Below, in pieces: positions 43,654-55,277 of a DNA stretch of 64,000 nucleotides (the stretch's first letter is position 1; each line of letters starts with the position of its first letter). The translations under genes were made by a program, and so were the position numbers. A model generated the notes under the pieces. It searched no databases, was not told the DNA's origin, and was given only the letters and a program-made list of their open reading frames with translations. The DNA comes from Nymphaea colorata (lineage: Eukaryota; Streptophyta; Magnoliopsida; Nymphaeales; Nymphaeaceae): assembly GCF_008831285.2 (NCBI RefSeq), contig NC_045144.1, positions 4,456,268-4,520,267 on the forward strand. Direction: 5' to 3'.

Positions 43654-45474
43654 GGTATTCCTACAATCGGCAACTTCTTCGGGGCTCATGTCCCATGGTG
43701 AAGTTTGTTTCCCTCACCAGATTATAGCTGCTACTTGCTGGTGCTTTTAGTACCTGGGTGGAAAGAACGTGGTCTATCAGAAAATTGAAACTGTATGACG
43801 TGTATATCTATATATGTATAGAGAGATTCTCGTGTACTCTGCCTGTCTAGACAATCTATATTTTGTATCTAGTCTGCTTGAATATGTATCTGATGAGGTT
43901 GTTGAACCTTCTCTCTCTCTTTCTCTGTATATCGATGAGTTCTGCAAGCCTCAATGATGGGGGCTATAGCCTATAGTTGGTGAAGTGATGATGAAAATAG
44001 GAAGTCCTTGGCGGTAAAGGTGATACTAGTAATATTATTCTTCTGGTTGCTGAAAGTTTTTTAGCCTACCACCAAAATCTGAAACTAAACCATTCCAAGT
44101 TTTTCGAGTCTTTTTAGGGAAAAAAAAAAAACCCTTCGCTCCCAACTTCGATTTCATCTTAAATCAAGTTTACGACGTTAACAAGTGGACTTCTCAAAAA
44201 TCTCTTGAAAATACGCAGACAAACCTGGTATCGTGAAAATTCTAATAATCTTAGACCTGATGAACACTTTTTTTTTTTAACTTTCATACTTTTCATCGTA
44301 TCAGTGTATAGGGTATATACAGGCCAGTATTTTCTCAAGGGCCCTAGAGAAAATTCGGAAAATTTGAAGATTAATAATTTTTGCTCTCGGTGATTCTTTT
44401 GTCTGAAAGGGATCGATGGATACGCTTTAGATTTCAAAATGTAGTTGCTGGAAATTAGTATATAGCCAACCGGTTGAACAACAGTCATAGCTCAATTCTC
44501 ATTACTTAGAAGGACCTAATTAACGTATATAAAACAAGAAAATTAGTTGTCAAGTTATGAACATTGTAACAAATTCAAGATATTTTTGGCACATATCTAA
44601 ATCATAATCTTCACGTAGCTATTACAAGTTCTGATCGACAGACTTAATCCTTGGAAGCGAGATACGGGTCAGATCTACCTTTTACTTAATTTGATTGATC
44701 GGATTCTATGTAACCATAGTTGGACTTGGGCCCCATTTTTAAATCAGATTCAGATTGGACTATCATATTAAACTCAGATTCATGTTCTGTTATAAAATTG
44801 CATACCAAATACTAATTTGATTAGTAATTAAATCCAAATTCTTCCACCAAACTTTTCTTTAATCAAATATATCCAATTCATTTACCTTCTTGGTCTAAAT
44901 TACATGCCAGAATTCTCGGCCCATAAAGGGTCTGCGATAAGTTGAAACACGTGTTATCAATACGCAACTGGTCAAGTATATGCACTTACTTGACATTGAT
45001 TCAGATCTGTATCGATTGCTATGTGAATAAAAAGCATCAATAAACTTGATTTTTATAGTTTTCTAATTAAAATTATTTTTTTAGTTAAAAATATGAATGA
45101 TCTTGTATGCACTTCAACTCTAATCTGGAAAGTAGAAACGATGTTGAATCTGTACCGATCAAACGGGGTCGCCAACGTGTAGTGCTCTGTGCCTCGTGGA
45201 AAGCCAGAGCACAGAGCCAAGAGTAGCGTCAAATTAATGAAAGGCAACGTGGACGAGGCACCACGTGTGTGGTAGCAGACAATGCAGATGGACCCGTCCT
45301 CCACGTTCATCCCCTGTGCCTTATCCTCCTCCCATTAAAAACTCAGGAAATCGCTGCTCGCTAGGCAACGGAGAGGAAAGGGCAGAAAACACGGGCTCCA
45401 CTGTTTTTCTGCATCACGACTGGTCACCCGCTGTAGATTGAAGAGTGATCATCACCAACACTTCGGTATTGGAA
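43654..45474. other. intergenic region and R3-MYB promoter
   Basis: No gene recognised. The stretch has repetitive, 'cagattcaga'-like sequence near 44.65-44.85 kb that may be transposon residue. A G-box CACGTG is at 45262-45267, about 210 bp upstream of the MYB start. Confidence 0.4.
45262..45267. promoter_or_regulatory. G-box (CACGTG) upstream of the R3-MYB
   Basis: A palindromic CACGTG sits in the proximal promoter region. G-boxes are bound by bHLH and bZIP factors. That is notable next to a gene whose product is expected to bind bHLH proteins, but a six-base match alone is weak. Confidence 0.35.
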
Positions 45475-46418
45475 ATGGAAGGTCCCCACAACCAAATTAG
45501 TGCTAATGATGGTAAGAAGCAGAATCAGAAACCAGAATTTGTTATAATTGCAGCTTTCTGTGTTCTGTTTCGTGTGGTTTTCTCTTTTGTTCTATCTAGA
45601 TTAGGAGTTCATGGGCACTTCGTAAAACGAGAAAAAAAAACTACATTCATTTCCTTGTTTATGGGCACTTTGTGAAACAAGAACAGGAAGCTAGATTGAT
45701 TTTCGTGCTGAATTGTGCCGTTTTGGATGACAAGATGTTTTTGAAGTGATCGGTACCGTTTTAAAATAACACCAAGTTTATTGTAAGTGCTGTATCGGCA
45801 GATTCATTTTCATACATTTCCTTGGATATGAATAGACATAATACTTTGCTTATGTAGCAGGAGATGTGAAAGAAACCGAGAATTCTGAAGACCTGGGCAA
45901 GAAGAACTGTTGGCATGATATGTCCCCTGAGGAAGAGGATCTCATTCATAGGCTGCACCGTCTACTTGGTGACAGGTAAGCACACACACAGAGGAATTGA
46001 AATTCGGAAAGAACTATAGATACCAAACTGGTTTTTCTTGAAAGGAAGGGTGAGAAACCGCCAGAAATGTGAAAGAAAGAAAAAGGAGGGGAGGGAAGTT
46101 GTCAGTAATCTGAATGAAAGAGGTCTTTTGGTTGTTATCTAGAGTAGAACTGAAATACTGAACTTTTCTGTTATTTGTTATCGAGCCTTCTTCTATCTTC
46201 TAGTTAATTGTCTGTATTTCCGGCTTTCAGGAGTTGTCAAACTTAAGTTCCGAATGCTTTGCAGGTGGGCACTGATCTCAGGGAGACTTCCAAATAGGCA
46301 AGCGGAAGAGATTGAGAGGTACTGGAAAATGAGAGAGCGAAGACAACAGGGAAACACCAAGGTCTTCAAGCCTGTTTGCGTCAGGGTGAAGCCACCATTA
46401 AACTTTGGTTTCCGTTAG
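45475..46418 (+). CDS. CAPRICE-type single-repeat R3-MYB
   Basis: Three exons, 45475-45511, 45861-45975 and 46265-46418, give 101 residues with one MYB R3 repeat (about 30-75: W30, W52 and Y70-W71 in the helix positions). The bHLH-contact signature [DE]Lx2[RK]x3Lx6Lx3R is complete from D39 to R58. There is no R2 repeat and no activation domain. Such proteins compete with R2R3-MYBs for bHLH partners and repress trichome and root-hair fate or anthocyanin genes. In CAPRICE the W and M of 'YWxM' are needed for cell-to-cell movement; both are present (W71, M73). The C-terminal 25 residues (KVFKPVCVRVKPPLNFGFR) are not typical of CPC or TRY. The exon 2 acceptor is also tandem (tagcag), permitting an extra Ala. 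Confidence 0.93.
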
Positions 46419-47903
46419 AATGACTGGATGTAAAAGACAGCATCTTCGTCTGCCCTCTCAATTATTACGGGAAAACTTCCTTTGATTGGGACGTGATCTC
46501 TATCCAACAAAGATATTATTGCTATCACCATGTGTGTGCGCGTGTGCAGAGATATCGCGAATGCCAGAATAATTTATCTACGGGCCCCTCAAAATTTATC
46601 TAGGGGCCACCATTGTTCTGATCAAAATTTCAGGGGTTGAAGAGACTCTTTTGAAAAAATCATCTATAAAATGGCGTTTTCTCTGAACTTCAGGCCCTAC
46701 TGTCCCTATTATAATGTTAGCCTACATGCAGGTTCATTGTCATCAGTTGTTGGAATCGAGTCACCGTCTGAGGTCCATCTCTACTAGGACAATGAACAAA
46801 CTGGGGTCCAATCAGACTTATTAAAACCCTGATAGGTTCTGTTATAACGTGGTCATGCAATTATGCAGTGCTGTACAGTGAAAGTAGGTTACATCATTAT
46901 CCACATTCGAGCTCCAATTTCTGAGCTTTATGTTCACCTTCTTTTTTTTTTTTCGTTGCGGAAGTTGATCTTAGTTATACTTAGCATCATATTATACTAA
47001 CCTTAGCTACTGAATTTCCTTTTTCCCGTCTTGAAGGTCTTACATATGCAAACCCTTAGCGCCCATATCCGGATTCACCAAGTTGTTCAGGCTAGGTTGT
47101 AAAGGATCGGTCGGATAAAGTTCAGGTGGTGCAATGCCTAGTGAAATGATAAAATGCTTGGGCTACGAAGTTATTCTAGGTGTTCAACAGCAAGCTGTTC
47201 CCCATGAGCAGGCTAGATTGGTCCAAACCGATTAATCCAACTTCCAGTTTGATTTGGCAATGTTTGATTAGTTGGACGCGGCACGGCGGCAGTAGCTGCA
47301 TCTGATCTGAAATGGAATCCATCTACTCGTTACAACATAATATTAAGTTGTCAAAACAAAAAAAAAATATAAACCGTCACACTTAATCCAGCCTACAAAA
47401 TCATATGTGCTGCTTACCAATCTCAGGTCGCTAGGCCAGTTCTTCCATGCCCTTTTCCGCCCCAACCTTGAGAAAAAAACCACGCATACAAACGCATTCA
47501 GATATTAGCTTCCTTTACTCTGGTTTCAACGAGTTCCTTTCTATACTTTAAGAACATTCCACCAGACAAAGTTGCTCAGCCGCACGAAGTTACAATAGGA
47601 GAACCCTCTTCTAGCACTATCCACTACATATTTCATGTAAAAACAGCAAATTGCACAACAGAAATATCGTATTGTTGTTCTGATACAAGGTTCTTGTCCA
47701 TTACAAAGAACAAGGGCGCAAGTTTTGCATCTCTACCAAGGAAATACTTGGGCATGTGTCTTTACCAAGGCCTACAATTCAAACAAGTATATGAATTGGA
47801 ACAGTTTTGTATCTCCATCAAAGTATTACATACTTGAAGTCTTATTCAGTGAACAGATTTTACATTCACGAGTTACAGAAAAGGACGTATCTTCTGCTGG
47901 ATA
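46419..47903. other. intergenic region
   Basis: The stretch holds 3' ends of the MYB (+) and MOCS2A (-) transcripts. No further gene or clear repeat recognised. Confidence 0.45.
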
Positions 47904-48215
47904 TCAACCACCGCTGATGGGAGGGATGATAGCTAGTTCATCCCCATTCTTCACAGTTGTTGACTCTCGAACATATTCCTGATTCAGTGCTACCACTATG
48001 CAGTTTTTGATTTCTTCCAGTCTTGGGAAAACAGTCAAAAGCTTAACTAGACAGTCATGAGCTGTAAATCCCACTCGCACTGAGAGATCTGTTTCAGCTG
48101 TTCCAGACAAATCTCTTGCCCTCGCAAAGAACAAGACTTTGATGTTCAAGAGCGGATCCCTTGTTTCATTTTCGATGTCCTCCACTTGCTTTTCTGTTTT
48201 TGACTCGCCGTCCAT
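47904..48215 (-). CDS. CNX7: molybdopterin synthase sulfur carrier subunit (MOCS2A/CNX7)
   Basis: One coding exon of 103 residues has a MoaD/ubiquitin-like fold: 'IKVLFFARARDLSG' at the first strand, 'ELAIIPPISGG' at the end. The C-terminal Gly-Gly is activated by the E1-like CNX5 to a thiocarboxylate. Together with the large subunit (CNX6) it donates sulfur to precursor Z in molybdenum cofactor synthesis, in the cytosol. The ATG at 48213-48215 is chosen because an acceptor (ctgcag, before 48227) lies just upstream on the coding strand. The frame further upstream therefore belongs to an intron in the leader. The extra N-terminal 24 residues are acidic (TEKQVEDIENE) and variable in plants. Confidence 0.93.
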   Translation of the reverse strand: MDGESKTEKQVEDIENETRDPLLNIKVLFFARARDLSGTAETDLSVRVGFTAHDCLVKLLTVFPRLEEIKNCIVVALNQEYVRESTTVKNGDELAIIPPISGG

Positions 48216-48227
48216 GAGGAACAAGCA

Positions 48228-49640
48228 CTGCAGGACGAGAAGCACGTTATATCAAAAAGTTTCTTATCCTTTCGTAATGAAAGAATATGTCCACATGCAT
48301 TCTGCTGGGTGGAGAACAGAAAACGGTTCGTAGAAAATATATTAAGTGGGCATGAATTATATGCACGATAAACATGAAATTTCAAAAAAAGAATCACCTT
48401 CATCTTGAATAAAAAACTAACTGTAATGAACCGCCTCACTTATCAAAGAGGATCATTGCTAGGATAACATCTTCTAGACTTTTTCCACCCTGGGTTGCAA
48501 AGTGCAGGTCTGCATTTTATAGCAAGATATCCCACCAAGTTAATGCCACCACAATTCGTGGATGGACTAAATGATTATGTCATTTTGGCTGTTATTTAAA
48601 AGAACTTCAAGGGCACAAAGCACATCCTTCACTTTAATTTCAGCACTAAATGATGACTTTTCACTTGTTAACACTAAAAGCATTTTCAAAAAATAATTAA
48701 GAATACTAAGATCGGTAGATGCCCTGCAGGAGTTTGGTTCAGTGCTTTAATCCAATTTGGTTCAATTTTTGCTTCATATAGGACTTTGATTCTTTTCAAG
48801 ACCATAACGGGTGCTAGTATGATCCAAAGTTTGGACTTTGGAGAAAATGATTCATAAGAAGCAAATACAAGTTGGTGGTCTACTAAGTCTAATGTATCTC
48901 TTAATTCAGGTACCTTAGCTTGTGTCCTTTTCTGATAAGCAATGATTTCACACCGCTCATGTTCTATTCTGCCATTTTTTAGCATGCAAGGCTTCCAAGT
49001 AGAACATCATCACAAATGGGATCAATATCTAATTAACTGTGTATATATATACATATATATATATATGTATATATATGTGTGTGTGTGTGTGCATTATCGT
49101 ATTATATACATGTGCATATTTTGATGTACATTGTCTTTGTTTGTCCTTGTATTATCCCTTTTTCTTCCTTTTGTCATTCATTTTTTCATTTTGTGTAATA
49201 AAGTAAACGCCCAAAAGCTATGTCGCATGGGTAGGGGTGCAGAGGTGCGGGTACAGACCATTTTCAAAAAACTTGGGTGTGGGAGTATGGCCACACACAC
49301 ACACATGTGTATATATATATATATACATATATGCATCAAAAAATTGGAATTCAAACAAACACAATAGCATATTCATAAATCATGACCAAAATTTATAGAT
49401 TCTACTCAACAAAGTATGAAAGTAAATTAACATACAAAATATATCAGCTTTGCCGACTCTCCTCACTCGCATCATCAACATTAGAAGAAACAACAAGTTC
49501 CGTAAGGTTCATATTAAGAGCATGCAAATCATGTTCTCCTTCAAGTTCCACGTCATGTCCTCTGGATTAACATCTCAATACTTGGATGATCCTGAACTAC
49601 GAGTTGCAACACAACCACAATATGATTTAAGTTAATATTA
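48228..49640. other. MOCS2A leader/promoter side and repeat-rich DNA
   Basis: Contains the probable 5' UTR intron and promoter of MOCS2A, then TA/TG microsatellites (49043-49091 and 49291-49330). A sequence 'ctatgtcgcatggg' at 49218 resembles the hAT-type ends found at 54.7 and 55.6 kb. Confidence 0.4.
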
Positions 49641-49659
49641 ACTTCAAACAACCAATATA

Positions 49660-50310
49660 ATAAGCAATACATGTAATCATCTGCAGTACGTAAAAGTAAG
49701 TGTAGGTTGGAGTGGACATAAACTAAATCTTCCACTCACTTACTAGTTAGTTTATTTCTCTTGATGTTGTGAATTTGAAAATAAGTGCTCCAGTTTCTTT
49801 CACAACATGAAGAGGTTGCAAGTAAAGATAATTACTTCAACACAAGCTATTGAAGATTTGGTGTCCACGCTCCAAAACATAACCACCAATTAACAGGATC
49901 TTCATCTCTTGCCATTGCAACTTGCAATGAATCACTTCTTCCACCAGAGAAACTCGCTAACTCATTATTTACTATCTTCAACTGATGAGAATCAGAAAAT
50001 AGTCTTCCCAAACATATCTCCCTATTGTTTGACATTTCTGGATTTCAATTAGGAGGAACACAACCAAGAGGTACCTCCTGCCAACCATGTGTATCATACA
50101 ATGCAAAGGGTTATTGCTTCTATTTCATCTTCTTACTAAAATTTTATGCATATGATCGAAAAACTCAGAATCATCAAGTGCAACATTCTTATTCTCATGT
50201 ATAAAAGTGATGTTTTGAATTTTTTCAATCATGTTATCCCACATATCATAAACTTTATGAAGCATGGGTCTTTCTTTATCAACTTCTCTCAGCATCTCCC
50301 AAATAGGCTC
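49660..50310 (-). pseudogene. hAT transposase relic, C-terminal dimerisation region
   Basis: On the minus strand, pieces in several frames read in order 'EPIWEMLREVDKERP...YDMWDNMIEKI', then 'DEDPVNWWLCFGAWTPNLQ', 'SSCCERNWS', 'IHNIKRNKL' and 'VEDLVYVHSNL'. This is the conserved end of hAT-family (DUF659 type) transposases, where the W-W and CERNWS boxes form the dimerisation domain. Stops and frameshifts break it. The N-terminal half, including the catalytic region, is missing upstream, where a copia LTR now lies. Confidence 0.8.
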
Positions 50311-50407
50311 TGTAAACTACAAAAATTATGCAATGTTATCCACCGTGAAAAGTGACTATAACAGTCACAAAGAATGCATATAATATTAAAAAGGCACTAA
50401 GGCCAAG

Positions 50408-50782
50408 TGAAGAAGAGTAATACTCATTCAATAAACAATATGAAGGCTGTAAAACACAACTCATTATTTACAAAGACTGTTACAAGGATATTTATAAGAG
50501 AGAATAAGAAGAGATGAGCTGAACTAGCCGTTGGGCTAGTTCCAACGGCTCTTAATAGAGCTGTTGGAACTGCCAACGGCTAGTTTGGCAGAAATAATAA
50601 AAAAATAAAAATAAAAAATAAAAAATAAAGAGAAAAGAAAGAAATAAACTAAATCCTAAACTAATTCCTAACTAATCCTAAACTAACTCTTAACTAAGAT
50701 AATACCTAATTAAGAGATAACAACAATAAAAGATAATACCTAATTAAGAGATAACAACAATAAGAAATCATATTTCTTAACA
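50408..50782 (-). repeat. 3' LTR of the truncated copia element
   Basis: On the minus strand it starts TGTTAAGAAATAT directly after the polypurine tract and ends near ...TCTTCA, giving the TG...CA form. It contains a 34-bp direct duplication (50697 and 50731, 'agataatacctaattaag') and a long hairpin (50522-50585). The lower boundary (50408) is a best guess from the terminal CA. Confidence 0.65.
50522..50585. repeat. long hairpin in the copia LTR
   Basis: The left arm 'aactagccgttgg...agttccaacggctct' pairs with the right arm 'agagctgttggaact.ccaacggctagtt' around a loop of about 5 bases (ttaat). There are only one or two mismatches and a 1-2 base bulge. Confidence 0.85.
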
Positions 50783-50795
50783 CCCCCCCTTAAAC
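50783..50795 (-). other. polypurine tract of the truncated copia element
   Basis: On the minus strand it reads 'gtttaagggggggtg', ending where the LTR begins with TGTTAAG. It lies immediately after the pol stop codon (50796-50798). Confidence 0.75.
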
Positions 50796-52971
50796 TTACG
50801 GTGCTATCACCAAAAGTTTATCTAAAAAAAAGTTGAATCTGGGAGAACATAGAGGCTTTGTGAAGAAATCAGCCAACTGGAACTCGGAGGAGACATATGG
50901 AAGCTTGATAGTCTTCTTCAAAAATTCTTCACGAACATAGTGGCAGTCCATTTCTATATGCTTTGTTCGTTCATGGAATGTTTGATTCTTGGCAATGTAG
51001 ATAGAACTCTTGTTGTCGCAGCATAAATCAGTGGGTTCTTTTATCTTTGTTCCCATATCAAGAAGCATTTGGCGAAGCCAGACAATTTCCATAGTTGTAG
51101 AAGTCATGGCTCGATATTCAGCTTCAGTAGAGGATAGTGAGACTTTCTGTTGCTTTTTGCACTTCCATGAGATGAGTGATTCCCCTAGAAAAACACAAAA
51201 TCCAGTAGTTGAGTGTCTATCATTTGGATCTTCTCCCCAATCAGCATCAGTATAAGCAATCAAGTTCAAGGAGGAAGAGGAAGACATAAATACTCCCTTG
51301 TTTATTGTTCCCTTAATATATCTGATGATACGAAGAACAACTCTCATATGAACGGTTGATGGAGCATGTTGAAATTGACTCACAGTATGAAATGCATGAG
51401 CAATGTCAGGTCGAGTGATGCTAAGGTACATCAAGGATCCCACAAGTTGTCGGTAAGGAGTGGGATTGACAAGTGGAACTCCATCATCAATCTTCATCTT
51501 GCTTCCTACTACTTCAGGAGTTTCTGTGACCTTATCATCTGTTATGCCTGATTTAGCAATGATCTCTGCAGCAAACTTAGTTTGTGACAAAAAATATCCT
51601 CTAATAGAATATGCAACCTCAATACCCAAGAAGTACGTTAGAAAACCTAAATCTTTCATTTCAAAAGTTTCTTGTAGTGATTTCTTACATTCTCTAATAC
51701 CTTCCTTATCACTACCTGTAATGATCATATCATCAACATACAGTAGAAGAATTATGATACTTGCAGTAGTATACTTAACAAACAAGGCAGTGTCAGTTAA
51801 GCAAGAATGAAACCCATAATCAGAAATAATAGAATTAAAATGGTCAAACCAAGGTTTAGGAGCTTGTTTGAGGCCATAAAGAGCCTTCTTAAGTCTAAGA
51901 ACTTTCCTTTGAGAAACTGACAGCCCTGATGGAACTTCCATATAGACTTCTTCCATAAGATCTCCATTTAAAAAGATATTTTTAACATTCATTTGATAGA
52001 TATTCCAGTTTTTAATAGATGCTAAAGCAATAAGTGTCCTAACAGTAGTCATTCTAGCTACATGAGCAAATGTTTCTTCATAGTCAATACCATATTCTTG
52101 AGCGTATCCTTTGGCAACAAGCCTCGCTTTATACCTTTCTAGGGATCCATCACTTTTAGTTTTCACCTTGTATACCCACTTGCATCCAATAGTCTTTTTT
52201 CTTATAGGTAAATCTTGTATTTCCCAAGTTTGGGCTTTTTTCAAGGCATCCAATTCTTCTAACATGGCATTCTTCCGCTCAATATATTTGGATGCTTCAT
52301 TAAAAGTAGAAGGTTCAAAGTGAGAGTGAATGACATTAATTATAGCTCTATGTGATGGAGTAGAAGTTTCATAAGATACAAACCTATTGGGTTGTCTTAC
52401 ATTTTTAGTGGATCTCCCAAGGTTTTCTCCACTTTGAGTTGGTTGGAGATCAATAGTCTCATGATGTCCTTCTTCACCAACTTTTTGTTGCCGGTTTCTT
52501 CTATGATAAATGATTATATCCTTGGCCACTCTACTATCATTACCATCAGTGTTGCTATCATCACCATCATGCATTTCATCATCACATTGAGAAAGGAACT
52601 TAAATAAAAAAGAATAATCATTATTGTGTTGTGACTCCCCACAATTTTTAAAACCACTTTCATCTTCACAAAACCTTACATTCCTTGAGACAATGATCTT
52701 GTCTTTAATTGAGTCTTTAATTGAGTTATAACATTTGTAGCCTTTTTGAGTTTCAGAATAACCAATAAAAGCACATTCAATAACTTTTGAACTTAGCTTA
52801 TCAGCTTTGTCATTAACAACAAAACATTTGCATCCAAAAATACGAAGTCTATTGAAATCAGGTTCATACTTGAATAATTTTTCAAACGGAATGGTATTAT
52901 TTAAGACTTTTGAAGGCATTCTGTTTATAAGATAAACAGAAGCAATGGCGGTTTCAGCCCAAAAGTTTTAG
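50796..52971 (-). pseudogene. copia pol: integrase end, reverse transcriptase, RNase H
   Basis: From residue 1 at 52919 the frame is open for 707 codons. It contains the integrase tail ('FGCKCFV', 'FIGYSETQKGYKC'), the RT domain ('KWVYKVK', 'FAHVARMTT', 'YGLKQAPKPW', catalytic YVDD) and RNase H ('YTDADWGEDPNDRHSTTG', 'STEAEYRAM', 'HIEMDCHYVREE'). The same frame continues upstream to about 52971 ('WAETAIASVYLINR'), then frameshifts disrupt the integrase core. The intact downstream half is notable, but the element has no gag, so it cannot transpose by itself. Confidence 0.88.
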
Positions 52972-53284
52972 GCACATTTTTGGAAATAAGAAGAGTTCTT
53001 GTTGTTTCAATTATGTGCCTATGTTTTCTTTCTGAAAGTCCATTTTGTTGAGGTGTTCTTGGACATAATTTTTGGTGGACTATCTCATAGTTTTCCAAAT
53101 ATCTTTCGAACTCATTTGAAATGTATTCACCTCCAGAATCAGTCCTTAAAATTTTTAATTTAGCATTGAACTGTGTTTGTATGTGTTTGTATCAACAAGT
53201 GAAAATTTTTGAATATTTCAAAAACTTCGGATTTATGTTTTAGAAAATATATCCAACAATACCTAGTGAAGTCATCAACAAAGA

Positions 53285-53533
53285 TCACATAACATAATAT
53301 GATAGCCCACCTTTTGACATGATAGAAGATGGTCCCCATACATCGGAATGAACAAGCTCAAAAGGCAAAGAAGAGAAGAAGTTCCTTTCTCCAAAAGATA
53401 AAGATTTCATTTTTCCATGTATACAATCATTACATTTAAAGTTTTCAATACAAGTATTCTTGGTAGGACTCATCATAGACAATTTTTTAACGTTTGGATG
53501 ACCTAATCTTTGGTGCCAAACATTAATGTCCAC
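53285..53533 (-). pseudogene. copia pre-integrase and integrase start fragment
   Basis: 82 codons with the HHCC zinc-binding pattern (HQRLGHPN...CNDCIHGK) and '[10 protein letters not shown]', whose Asp is the first catalytic integrase residue. The frame breaks right after. It belongs to the same element as the downstream pol frame. Confidence 0.8.
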
Positions 53534-53545
53534 ATTTTCAATAGA

Positions 53546-54672
53546 TGTTCATGACTGCCCTTCCGGCTTCTGCCCAACCATCTAAATCAGTTATCTAGAT
53601 GGACCATATTATTAGATTAGTTAAACTTGTTCTTGCTATGGCTTACCCCCGTTTAGCACATTTGATCCCAATGTGCACTCACTTTTTTCCCTTTCCATTT
53701 TATAGCGTCTGTGAGAATTGAAAACACGATTGGCTAGGAATTGCCACTACCTTAACATTCTCATGAATTGCGTCGGACCTAAATTCTTATGCTTATGCAA
53801 GTCCCTGTATCGTTGTTTTCACGTAAGGTATCTGCTTCCTGATTTGCTTTCCCATTTCAAAAAACTATTGTTTTTTCTACCTGAGATGGTGATCATTTTT
53901 TTATCATAGATGTGTATGTGTTCAAACTTCAAAGTGATCTTCATAGGTTGTACACTAGTAAAAGAATTTGTTGAAGTTGGAAAAATAACATTGAGATGAG
54001 TTGACTGAAATTGCTGTGGCAATGTTTAATGGTAATGGAGGACATCTTGTTGTTGGCAGGTAGGGTGAGAGCTCATATAAGGAACAAGTTTCTGCCTGCT
54101 GTATTAGTTCACTTATCATATTAATAAAGTCTATTAGTAATGTTCTATTCATATATTTGAACTGGCAGTCCTTGTCAAGTGCATTTCTGGGTGGAACTTC
54201 GTGTGTCAAAATATCCTATTTGAATGTCCAATTATTTCCTAGATAAATGAATGCACAAGGCAGCAATTGAACTCCTGTACCAGTAATTGTGTTTCAAGTA
54301 TTGATAAATATGTATGGAAGTCCTTTTGAAATGTCATTTTTTCTTATTAGTATAGACAGTACACTTATAAATGAATTATTTGCTTGTCAACAAGGCATCT
54401 TTGAGACTGACAAAATTTCTGTAGCAAATTAAATTTTGAATGAGATATGTTAGCAGCATAGCACAAGTGTTGCCAACAATTGCCAACAAAAGGCTTCACA
54501 AATATATGATTCAAAATGGTTCATCACCACAATATTGCTTAATCACTCACTAATCACATTTACAAGGAATATAATAATGTTCATGATGAATAATATCATG
54601 CACTTTTGTTTTATCTCAAAAAGGCTAAGTCACAATGAATAATATCATGCACTTTTGTTTTATCCCAAAAAG
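53546..54672. other. unassigned DNA between transposons
   Basis: No recognised coding frame. Near 54590-54672 a segment of about 52 bp is directly repeated ('aataatatcatgcacttttg', 'aagctaagtcaca'). The second copy runs into the hAT-type end at 54673. Confidence 0.4.
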
Positions 54673-54946
54673 CTAAGTCACACGGGTGCACCAACTGTGG
54701 TGGCGCACCTGCACCCGCATCGGTGCGAGTGCTGAAAAATGTTTTGGCCAAGTTTCATTAATATATCGATTTAAAGTAACCTTGAAAAAAAAAAGCTTAA
54801 AAATATAAACAAATAAAATTACTTATATAACAAATAACATATATATGTTATACATACATATATATATAGATAATATATATACACTCTCGTTGTACCCGCA
54901 CCCAATTTTTTTTAAACTTGTCGCATCCCACACCCATGTGACATAG
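54673..54946. mobile_element. short non-autonomous hAT-type element, 274 bp
   Basis: The left end 'ctaagtcacacgggtg' is an imperfect inverted match to the right end 'cacccatgtgacatag'. Subterminal 'cgcacctgcacccgca' and 'gtacccgcaccc' repeats are shared with the larger element at 55595. The AT-rich core contains no gene. The flanking 8-mers (ccaaaaag / cctaaagc) are only roughly alike, so the target duplication is decayed or the boundary is off by a base. Confidence 0.55.
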
Positions 54947-55277
54947 CCTAAAGCATAAAAAATAAACTGCAAATATTGGTAAAGACCATTGGCTACATTA
55001 CATGAGAGCTGCTACAGTTCAAGGCAGCTGGATGACTAGCCACTGGACCACCAGCTAGTTTTTTTATCAAATACCAAAATGCCTTCTGGGCTATGTAACA
55101 TAGGTACAGCTTTGTATGATACCGGTACCCTACTCAGGTATGTCTTGGGTACTGCGTTGACCGCATCAAATACGATCAACATACTCGAGTACGTCCGTCC
55201 ATTTTCAGACTTGGTCAAAGTTGACTGAGTCCAAAAATGTCCATAGGTTAGGGTTACGTTTTTTTTTAAACGTTAAA

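Larger units (their letters stand above)
50408..53545 (-). mobile_element. 5'-truncated Ty1/copia retrotransposon
   Basis: The element runs on the minus strand. From 5' to 3' it shows a pre-integrase zinc motif region (53285-53533: HQRLGHPN..CIHGKM), a broken integrase core, integrase C-terminus, RT, RNase H, a polypurine tract and a 3' LTR. No gag, protease, primer site or 5' LTR is found beyond 53545. The left end is therefore lost, and target duplication cannot be tested. Confidence 0.85.

Noticed and set aside
45179-45217. Short inverted repeat 'gctctgtgc' / 'gcacagagc'
   Set aside because: A 9-bp stem with a long loop is common by chance and has no contextual support.
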